A DNA stretch of 35,918 nt from JACKGS01 sp964448015. Its GTDB lineage: Bacteria > Patescibacteriota > Saccharimonadia > Saccharimonadales > UBA7683. Below the pieces are notes generated by a model. That model was not told where the DNA came from. It ran no database searches and saw only the letters and a list, made by a program, of their open reading frames with translations. Position 1 is the stretch's first letter, and each line of letters starts with the position of its first letter. Location: assembly GCA_964448015.1 (NCBI GenBank), contig CAYUUV010000005.1:1-35918 (forward strand). Reading direction: 5' to 3'. The position numbers were made by a program, and so were the translations under genes. Positions 29,525 to 35,918 of the stretch are shown piece by piece.

Positions 29525-30579
29525 ACCGAACCCCGCTGTGCTAAGCCCGCAGCAACCGCAAACTGATGATTGACACTCATAACTTGCTCGTGCACGCCAT
29601 TACTGTAACTAATATTCTGCCAACTATTGCCAATTTGCACCGTTTGGACACCAGCAGCTTGCGCCATGTACTGCCCAAACCCCGGTACGATTGCTGCTAC
29701 ACCAGTCAAAACGACGTCATTGACGGCAACCTCATGATAGCGAGTAGCGAAGAACTTGAGGGACTTCTGGATTTCGGCCGAAATAGCCTCAACACTTGAG
29801 GTTAATGCTCGTGCAACTTGACCCTCAAGCTTGGTATTATCTAAACCAAATTTATACATCAACTGATTAGCTTGATTATCGGCTACTGAAAGATTTTGCG
29901 CCGCCGCCCGCACCATTGTTTGACCACCCGTTGGAATAGAACGCACCAGTCGTGGCATACCGCCAAGGGTAATAATAATATCTGTTGCATACTCACCAAC
30001 ATCCACCAGTAGCTCTGCCGCCGTTGGTGGTGTGGCAGCCGCAGTTAAAGAACGAACCAAGGCAAGTGCGTCAGGCTCCAAGGCAACAACATTCAAGCCA
30101 ATTGATTCCAACAACTCAAGCCGCTGTTCGCTAAACTTATTTGTTATACTGGCCAGCAGCACCTCTGTTTTATTGGCATCAACTGGTGAATCACCAATAA
30201 CAGCCCAGTCAATTTTTGCCTCATCAATAGCCATCGGAATAAACTGGTCGGCCTGATATTTAATTGTCCCGCCCATTTCTTGTGGAGACATTTTTGGTAA
30301 ATCCACAATCGTCACAAAAGTCTTGCTTGAAGGCACCCCGACGACAACATTACGAGTTGTGATACCAGTTTCAGCAATTAACGCCTTAACCGCTTCAGCA
30401 ACCCTTATGTGATCAGCCATGGCATCGGAAAGGCCGGTTTTAACATCGATAGCAACTGCACCGTATTTCACCAATGTTTTATGCGTACCGTTTCCGCGTA
30501 GCTGCACGACCCGTATGGCACTGCTGCCAATATCAAGAGCAAAGAAGTCGCCCACTACATTGAAAATCGAACTTTTCAT
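29521..30579 (-). CDS. pilM: actin-like pilus assembly ATPase PilM
   Basis: A 352-residue cytoplasmic actin-fold protein. The N-terminal FFALDIGSSAIRVVQL and internal ELLVDVGEYATDIIITLGG are phosphate-binding loops, and DVVLTGVAAIVPGFGQYMA is the adenosine motif. It binds the PilN N-terminus and helps recruit PilB and PilT. A promoter with TTGCAA and TAAACT (16 nt apart, TGC extended) lies upstream at 30591-30618, so pilM likely begins the core operon. Confidence 0.95.
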   Translation of the reverse strand: MKSSIFNVVGDFFALDIGSSAIRVVQLRGNGTHKTLVKYGAVAIDVKTGLSDAMADHIRVAEAVKALIAETGITTRNVVVGVPSSKTFVTIVDLPKMSPQEMGGTIKYQADQFIPMAIDEAKIDWAVIGDSPVDANKTEVLLASITNKFSEQRLELLESIGLNVVALEPDALALVRSLTAAATPPTAAELLVDVGEYATDIIITLGGMPRLVRSIPTGGQTMVRAAAQNLSVADNQANQLMYKFGLDNTKLEGQVARALTSSVEAISAEIQKSLKFFATRYHEVAVNDVVLTGVAAIVPGFGQYMAQAAGVQTVQIGNSWQNISYSNGVHEQVMSVNHQFAVAAGLAQRGSV

Positions 30580-30590
30580 ACTTAGGTATT

Positions 30591-30618
30591 AGTTTAGCAT
30601 AAGCATAACAACTTGCAA
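30591..30618 (-). promoter_or_regulatory. promoter of the pilMNO-pilB-pilT operon
   Basis: TTGCAA, 16 nt, TAAACT preceded by TGC on the minus strand, in the gap between the surface protein gene and pilM. Confidence 0.6.
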
Positions 30619-30650
30619 CAGCTGAACGCCTGAGATGTGGAAATATATAC

Positions 30651-33600
30651 CTAATACACTGGCGGTAGCTCGGTAGTATTGAGCGGCCGACTACTGACCC
30701 CGCTACTCCCCTGTGTCGTAAACGGATTTGCAAAATAATATGACGGGTCAAAGTTGATAAATTCTGCGGCACATCGATTTAACGCACCGGCCATCACACC
30801 AAAATCAGTTGCCGCATTCACCGACGCTGCTTCGGGCTGTGAGCCTACCGCGCATGCAGTTCCTACGGAGGAAGGATTCGAGATCGTATTCGCAGTAGTA
30901 TCAAGCGTGCCAAAATTACGCCGCCATTCGATTTTTTTAGCAGAAAGCGCACCATTCACTCTTAGTTGACTATTACAAGAACTCACGACCATAGCACCGC
31001 CCGCACAGGTATTTATAGTACTGTTATTGGTTGCCAGGAAGTACCCGTCAAGATAGGTAACGGTAGACGCAATATTAATACCCCCGGTAGCAATCACCGT
31101 TAGTGAAGGTGTTACCAGCACGCCATCCGCATCAGACGACTGAACCCAGTTTGCAATGTTGCCAGAAATCGTGGCCTTGCCGTTGACAAATAATGTTACT
31201 TTTCTACCTGATGGTATAAAGATACCTGGTAGTGTTATATCACCGTCAGAACGCAGGTACGAGCTGTTTCCTGGCGAGATGGCTGCAGCAAAGGTGCCCG
31301 CTGTCACAACTGGTGCTATTGCCGCTCTTTGCTGTTGCTCAGAGACATTCACACATGGTAAGTTGCCCTTCTCGTAATATTTACCGTAATCTTGGGTGCC
31401 AACCAGTCTGTTTGCAAACAAAATATCTCTGAACACATTAGAGCGATAATACCCATTATTCGCAATGAAGCTGCTGCCGTTCCCCTTACCCGATTCAATA
31501 ACTCCGTAGGCAAACGCCGCATACTGCGCCGAAGAACTTCCATTTTTAATACCATCCAGATCTGCCGCATTATACACATGCGACCGTGCACCATTGGCTT
31601 TAATATACCCCTTAGTTACGTCAAAGGAGGTTCGTCTCGTATCACAACTAGTGGTGCCGTCCGCAAATACTGCCCCCGCAATCACATCCGAACCCTGCAC
31701 CCGTAGAAACGGATAGTTACGCTCATCAAATGGATCTGGTGCATTCGGGCACGAGGCACCGTCAGTTTGTGTACTGGTATAGGTGGGGTCGGTGGTCGCC
31801 ATCTCGACCGCTACAGGAGATGGGGTATTATAATTATCAATTCGATAAATTCTCCCTCTTTCATCCCCATTTGGTGGCTGTTGGTAAAAATACAGTCTGT
31901 GACCTCCTGAAACATTTGACCAACCAGATGTATATTGATAGCCCAACGGCAAGTCACGAATAGTGCGTTCTTCAACCCCTAAATTCGGACCTGCACCCAA
32001 TGTAATGACCGACAAGGTATTGGTATTACTTTTGATACCATAGAGCTTGTTATCAAGATATACGATATCCGAAGCATTCACGATTCCACCGAGAGTATAA
32101 TCGCGTCTTGCTTGGGTGTTCACATTAATACGAGTAATGGTAGGCCTACCTAGATCCTCAATAAACCAAAGGTTGTTTGAACCATCCATGTCTCCTGCCA
32201 GTAATCGAGACGCAGCTGCAATACTATTTGTCAACGTTTGCAATGTACCATCGGCATAAATACGAGCGAGTTTAGCCTCGCTTCCAGATCGATGCATTCC
32301 ATAAATATAATTGTCGTTGACATTGAACCCAATGGCGTTCAGTGCAGCATTGCCGGTATCACCAACTACTATTCGCTGCCCCGTTTCCACATTCAGCCGG
32401 TTCATTATTCCGCCAATAGTTTGATACCAAAGCGATTCACAAACAAACGCTTGAGGTGCGGCTTGCACTATCACCTCTACCTCACAAGATATATTCCCGC
32501 CCGGCCCATAGGCGGTCAGCACATATTTTGTTGTTTGCAGCGGCTCCACTGGATATTTAGTGACTGCTGCAGTCACGTCGACAGGGTTTTCTATGCCCGC
32601 TTTCAGCGTTACTATTATCGCGCCTGTTGTACGCCATGAGAGATTGGAAGACCCCCCTTCTTGAATCGTCGCTGGAACAGGAGTGTCTAATGTACAAGTA
32701 GGCATCTCGGGTTCTGGTGAATCCCTCACCTCAACTTTGACGCTACAGGTAGTGCCACCCCCCGGGCCAATCACCACCAGATTGTAGATGGTCGTAACAG
32801 TTGGGTAATACAGCGTGCCGTTGGGGTTATTATAGGAAACAGTTGTCCCGTTTAGTCGCACATCACTTGCGTTTGTAGACCCCCATGTCAACCACACACT
32901 GTCGCCTGATGAAACAAGGGCGTTACTCGCAGAGATTTGGCAAGTTGGCGGAGGGTCTTGAGTAGGCGGAGGAGTATCTACCGTAACATCTGTATGACAT
33001 TCAACTGTGCCCCCCGGACCAGTCGCTGTCAACGTGTATCTCTTTGAGACAGTCGGGTAAACCGTCGCTGAACTGTTTTGGTACACATTCCCCACATCCG
33101 TCAGTGTACGACTGGTAGAGGCGCCCACTGTCGTCCATGTCAATGTCACTCCCTGCCCTAATCCTCCAGTAATGGTAGCGGCCGCGGGGATCATCGTACA
33201 GGTAGGCGTTACTACTGGCGGTGGTGGTGGCGGTGGTGGTGGCGGTGGTGGGTCATCATCATCGTCCGGCGGCGACACCGTAACGTTAATTGTGTATGTA
33301 CTCACCTCTGGCGAGCATTGTGTTATCGCCAAATAACCACCCACTCTCTTAGTGACATCAACCACGCAAATATGTTCCCCCTCATTTGGGAAGTGGTTTA
33401 ACGGATAGCCGGTGACGGTAACGGTATATGTGCCAGATTGAGTAAATCCTCCACTAGGTGCCGCGGTAAATAATTGTCTGGTAAATGTTGAGTGGCCGTT
33501 TACCCAGCTAAAGCTCAGTGTTAATAATTTATCAGCAATGCTTGGTATAGATGTAGTCTGGCCATTAGGGCTTCTGATGGTTGCACTAGCAATGTACATA

Positions 33601-34646
33601 TAGCTTATATCCACCGGTGAGGCATCAGTTCTACACACCAAGCCCGTCCACCAATATTCCAGGCCCACCGAGGATGTACCACTAGGCACCGTGATTGAAC
33701 TAGACGACGTGCCCTGCCCCACTATGGTATCGGTAAACCTTGGAGTCCGCTCCGAAGCCGAACATGTGGCACTTCCAGATGGAACAACCGTCACTGTCCT
33801 GCTTATCATACACTGACTTGAGCTCCCCATATTAACAATAAACGTGTACGTGGTAGTGGCCGTAGGGGTAACACTCCTACTACCAGATGATTGTATGGTA
33901 CCGATAGACGGATTTATACCCCAGTTACTCCCTCCACTGCTTGACCAGGATAACGTAGTGGATTGGCCTTGCGTAATGGTGCTAGGGCTGACGGTAAAGT
34001 TATCACAAGTAACTGACGTGGCATTGACAGTTACTGTTCTAGTTATCCTACATGGACTTGCCCCTGATCTAGTAACTAAAAAAGTGTAAGAGGTAGTACT
34101 AGTTGGAGAGACGACTTGGCTACCATCTGCAGTAATGGTGCCTATGTAAGGGTCTATGCCCCACGCTGTACCGTTACTGCTTGACCAGGATAACGTAGTG
34201 GATTGGCCTTGCGTAATGGTGCTAGGGCTAACGGTAAAAGAATGACAGATGGGTACAGGAGGGTTTACTGTAACCGTTACACTCCTCGAGCAACCGCCAG
34301 CTTGCATAAAATTAACAACAAATGTGTATGTGGTAGTAACCGATGGCGAAACAGAGCGACTTCCGGTTGCAGTAATGGCGCCACCTGGGATAGTTGGGTC
34401 TATACCCCAGTTACTCCCTCCACTGCTTGACCAGGATAACGTAGTGGATTGGCCTTGCGTAATGGTAGTAGAGCTTGCCGTAAAGCTGGTACAAGTTGCA
34501 GCCCGTGCTTCACCAGGATCAACCCCCCACCCCACAACAAGCCAAGCCGCAGTTACAAGGAGTAAACACCCAAAGAATTTTATATATCTAGCACCTTTGC
34601 TCCTATAACTATACGTATGATTTGCTAGTGATTTCATGCCATACAT
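30651..34646 (-). CDS. large Ig-repeat surface protein, candidate pilus-associated adhesin
   Basis: A 1331-residue exported protein; ATG at 34637 is an alternative start. Residues 1-50 are a signal peptide or anchor (FFGCLLLVTAAWLVVGW...ARAA). Three close Ig-like repeats at about 51-293 share TITQGQSTTLSWSSS...GI(D/N)P...GS(R/Q)xVxPxxTTxYTF and a Cys at each end. A unique domain follows (about 294-465), then DDDDDP(P)n, three more Ig-like repeats (CTMIPAAATI, CQISASNALV, CTLDTPVPAT), a propeller-like region with YxxxxxTNxxRxxx units (about 745-960) and a C-terminal beta-rich domain. No LPxTG motif or C-terminal membrane helix is present. Position between pilM and the pilin-like membrane protein suggests a PilY1-like role (inference). 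Confidence 0.85.
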   Translation of the reverse strand: MYGMKSLANHTYSYRSKGARYIKFFGCLLLVTAAWLVVGWGVDPGEARAATCTSFTASSTTITQGQSTTLSWSSSGGSNWGIDPTIPGGAITATGSRSVSPSVTTTYTFVVNFMQAGGCSRSVTVTVNPPVPICHSFTVSPSTITQGQSTTLSWSSSNGTAWGIDPYIGTITADGSQVVSPTSTTSYTFLVTRSGASPCRITRTVTVNATSVTCDNFTVSPSTITQGQSTTLSWSSSGGSNWGINPSIGTIQSSGSRSVTPTATTTYTFIVNMGSSSQCMISRTVTVVPSGSATCSASERTPRFTDTIVGQGTSSSSITVPSGTSSVGLEYWWTGLVCRTDASPVDISYMYIASATIRSPNGQTTSIPSIADKLLTLSFSWVNGHSTFTRQLFTAAPSGGFTQSGTYTVTVTGYPLNHFPNEGEHICVVDVTKRVGGYLAITQCSPEVSTYTINVTVSPPDDDDDPPPPPPPPPPPPVVTPTCTMIPAAATITGGLGQGVTLTWTTVGASTSRTLTDVGNVYQNSSATVYPTVSKRYTLTATGPGGTVECHTDVTVDTPPPTQDPPPTCQISASNALVSSGDSVWLTWGSTNASDVRLNGTTVSYNNPNGTLYYPTVTTIYNLVVIGPGGGTTCSVKVEVRDSPEPEMPTCTLDTPVPATIQEGGSSNLSWRTTGAIIVTLKAGIENPVDVTAAVTKYPVEPLQTTKYVLTAYGPGGNISCEVEVIVQAAPQAFVCESLWYQTIGGIMNRLNVETGQRIVVGDTGNAALNAIGFNVNDNYIYGMHRSGSEAKLARIYADGTLQTLTNSIAAASRLLAGDMDGSNNLWFIEDLGRPTITRINVNTQARRDYTLGGIVNASDIVYLDNKLYGIKSNTNTLSVITLGAGPNLGVEERTIRDLPLGYQYTSGWSNVSGGHRLYFYQQPPNGDERGRIYRIDNYNTPSPVAVEMATTDPTYTSTQTDGASCPNAPDPFDERNYPFLRVQGSDVIAGAVFADGTTSCDTRRTSFDVTKGYIKANGARSHVYNAADLDGIKNGSSSAQYAAFAYGVIESGKGNGSSFIANNGYYRSNVFRDILFANRLVGTQDYGKYYEKGNLPCVNVSEQQQRAAIAPVVTAGTFAAAISPGNSSYLRSDGDITLPGIFIPSGRKVTLFVNGKATISGNIANWVQSSDADGVLVTPSLTVIATGGINIASTVTYLDGYFLATNNSTINTCAGGAMVVSSCNSQLRVNGALSAKKIEWRRNFGTLDTTANTISNPSSVGTACAVGSQPEAASVNAATDFGVMAGALNRCAAEFINFDPSYYFANPFTTQGSSGVSSRPLNTTELPPVY
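33217..33252. repeat. 12-bp tandem repeat coding the poly-proline linker
   Basis: Three GGCGGTGGTGGT-type units encode twelve prolines on the minus strand, followed by ATC repeats coding the Asp run. Changes in unit number would keep the frame. Confidence 0.8.
33916..34467. repeat. three long near-identical DNA repeats inside the adhesin gene
   Basis: The segment CTGCTTGACCAGGATAACGT and the 25 bases after it recur in the same orientation around 33937, 34177 and 34423, coding the ITQGQSTTLSWSSS part of Ig repeats 3, 2 and 1. The DNA is conserved better than coding need requires, so recent duplication or gene conversion is likely. Confidence 0.8.
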
Positions 34647-34656
34647 TTTAATGTCA

Positions 34657-35184
34657 TTATTCTTCAGCTACTATCTTACCGTCTACTCGTAAGATAAAAC
34701 CGCTACATTTGTTGTCCTCACCAGATGGTTGATCTGCCTTGCAGCCTTTTGGTTCATACACGATTTCCCCCGACTCAATAAGTTTATGTGTATCTGCTCC
34801 AATCTGCATATTTTCTTTAAGCCACGAAGCATTTTTCATATCCACCGTTGAAGGATAGAATCCTCGGCTAGCAACGCTAGCGCCATTAACCGTACCTCCC
34901 ACTTTGAAAATTCCGAGTACTATCTTAACCATGCTAGCTTGAGAGGTTATCGTAGTGGAATCTCTAATCTCATTATCTTTTTCTGTTTTTGTTGAGTTAT
35001 TGGTTTTATCATCAGTGGCCATAGAATTATCGTCATTTTTTCTGGTCAATATTCCAATAACAATGCCAGCTGCTACCACAAGAAGTACGATTGTAACAAA
35101 TAGTAATTTCTTATTACCCCAAAGGTTAAACCGTCCTTTTTTACTCTTGATAATCGGTTGCGGCTGTCTTTGATCTTCTTCCAT
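34657..35184 (-). CDS. membrane-anchored protein with pilin-like C-terminal region, paralogue A
   Basis: A 175-residue protein: charged N-terminus, a membrane helix at about 28-47, an Asn/Asp/Thr linker, then a C-terminal region RGFYPSTVDMKNASWLKENMQIG...ESGEIVYEPKGCKADQPS...NKCSGFILRVDGKI. FYPS, the W...N pair and the Cys pair enclosing the last strands resemble the soluble part of type IV pilins, but there is no prepilin leader. A paralogue is encoded divergently at 35379. GAAAGGG precedes the ATG. The surface protein gene follows 10 nt downstream. Function unknown; a pilus accessory protein is the best guess. Confidence 0.75.
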   Translation of the reverse strand: MEEDQRQPQPIIKSKKGRFNLWGNKKLLFVTIVLLVVAAGIVIGILTRKNDDNSMATDDKTNNSTKTEKDNEIRDSTTITSQASMVKIVLGIFKVGGTVNGASVASRGFYPSTVDMKNASWLKENMQIGADTHKLIESGEIVYEPKGCKADQPSGEDNKCSGFILRVDGKIVAEE

Positions 35185-35247
35185 GTTTTGCCCTTTCTCT
35201 CTTATTCTACTTGCTTAAGAGAACATAAGCATTAATATATTAAGGCA

Positions 35248-35256
35248 ATTATAGCA
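35248..35256 (-). promoter_or_regulatory. extended -10 of paralogue A and the surface protein
   Basis: TGCTATAAT on the minus strand, about 64 nt before the ATG. The -35 is unclear. Confidence 0.55.
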
Positions 35257-35286
35257 TAGGTGTTTGTAAGCTTCATAGCGCAAACA

Positions 35287-35315
35287 TTGCAATCAAAAAA
35301 GTGCCTTGTTACAAT
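35287..35315 (+). promoter_or_regulatory. promoter of paralogue B
   Basis: TTGCAA, 17 nt, TACAAT. The predicted leader is about 57 nt and includes AGGAGG at 35363-35368. Confidence 0.75.
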
Positions 35316-35378
35316 GCTTATGGATAATAAAAGAATGTGCATTAAACGAGTTTGATACTGCCAGGAGGCTATGACACT

Positions 35379-35903
35379 ATGGATGATGATCAACAGCAAA
35401 ATAACAGTACCTCGGTTGTTGGCGGGAAGAAAACACGTAAACCGTTACCTCCAAAAGTAAAATTGTTGCTTGCGGTCGTAGGAATACTGGTTGTCGGCCT
35501 GATTATTGGTCTTGTTATAGGAAAGAGTATGAGCAACACAGCTGATAAGAATACGACTGATGCGCCAAAAGAAGTGAGCTACGAAGAGACTATCACTCCG
35601 AAAGCCTACGGTAATTTTCTTGCGGTTGCACTGAGAGGTTTTTACGTAGGTGGCAACACCAACGGCGTTGATATTCCCGCTCACAACTACTACCCTTCCG
35701 TCGCGGATCTGAAGAGTCGTGAATGGAGCAAGCAAAATATGCAACTTGATGACCGAATGATTACTCTCATTGCTAGTGGCGAAGTTGTCTACGAACCAAA
35801 AGGCTGCAAGGCAGATCAACCATCAAGCGATCAAAACAAATGTAGCGAATTTATCGTAAAATCTGGCAACACAACCCTTTACGACAGCACCAAACAAGAC
35901 TAG
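35379..35903 (+). CDS. membrane-anchored protein with pilin-like C-terminal region, paralogue B
   Basis: A 174-residue protein: basic N-terminus, membrane helix at about 32-52, linker, then RGFYVGGNTNGVDIPAHNYYPSVADLKSREWSKQNMQLDD...SGEVVYEPKGCKADQPSSDQNKCSEFIV. The C-terminal half closely matches paralogue A, including the Cys pair. ATG 35379 lies 10 nt after AGGAGG and is preferred over an upstream TTG. It is divergent from paralogue A with about 195 bp between the starts, suggesting an inverted duplication or shared control. Confidence 0.78.
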   Translation: MDDDQQQNNSTSVVGGKKTRKPLPPKVKLLLAVVGILVVGLIIGLVIGKSMSNTADKNTTDAPKEVSYEETITPKAYGNFLAVALRGFYVGGNTNGVDIPAHNYYPSVADLKSREWSKQNMQLDDRMITLIASGEVVYEPKGCKADQPSSDQNKCSEFIVKSGNTTLYDSTKQD

Positions 35904-35918
35904 TACGCTCCCGCCACT

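Noticed and set aside
33844..34608. Plus-strand open frames opposite the adhesin
   Set aside because: They mirror the Ser/Thr-rich Ig repeats and have no independent signals.

Overview
The window looks like a chromosomal piece of a Patescibacteria (Candidate Phyla Radiation) genome, most likely Saccharibacteria-like. This is inferred from gene content and compactness: a complete Gram-positive-style type IV pilus (T4P) locus with no secretin, several transcripts that appear to be leaderless, small gene families, and no biosynthetic operons. TGA is a normal stop here (for example the xerC-, pilN-, pilO- and pilW-like genes), which argues against the UGA-Gly code of Gracilibacteria and Absconditabacteria. 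There is no rRNA and no CRISPR array. A 100-N scaffold gap lies at 23761-23860.

Layout. Positions 1-8900 are a housekeeping and accessory stretch: a HAD phosphatase behind tRNA-Val, a PfkB kinase, a second HAD phosphatase interrupted by an in-frame TGA, tgt, a 40-codon small gene with its own promoter and terminator, an NrdR-like regulator, a large acidic protein of unknown function, and a membrane glycosyltransferase with a small membrane partner. Positions 8900-12900 are rich in tRNAs and repeats: tRNA-Gly, -Thr, -Asp and -Arg, a truncated tRNA-Asp copy, a MITE-like element with a target-site duplication, degenerate repeats of the tRNA-Arg 3' end, and heptamer tandem repeats. Between them lie a cupin/2OG-oxygenase-like protein, a membrane parvulin and a bacterial PH-domain protein. 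Positions 12996-15561 hold ndk, uppP and a Xer recombinase.

Positions 15575-35903 are the pilus locus, nearly all on the minus strand. The order is a minor pilin operon (FimT-, PilV-, PilW- and PilX-like), a PaaX/Cas2-fold regulator between two inverted copies of a 38-bp palindrome, prepilin peptidase, two tandem major pilins, a toxin-antitoxin cassette between 65-bp direct repeats, then pilC, pilT, pilB, a small membrane protein, pilO, pilN, pilM, a 1331-residue Ig-repeat surface protein, and two divergent paralogous membrane-anchored proteins with a pilin-like C-terminal region. Together these should make, extend, retract and decorate a pilus: PilD processes the pilins, PilB and PilT drive assembly and retraction on PilC with PilM/N/O as the inner platform, and the Ig protein is a candidate adhesin.

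The most interesting signals are the palindrome-framed Cas2-fold regulator, which sits against the minor pilin promoter; a repeated promoter geometry with the -10 box 7-8 nt before ATG; the 40-codon leaderless gene; and several small repeat-bounded elements.
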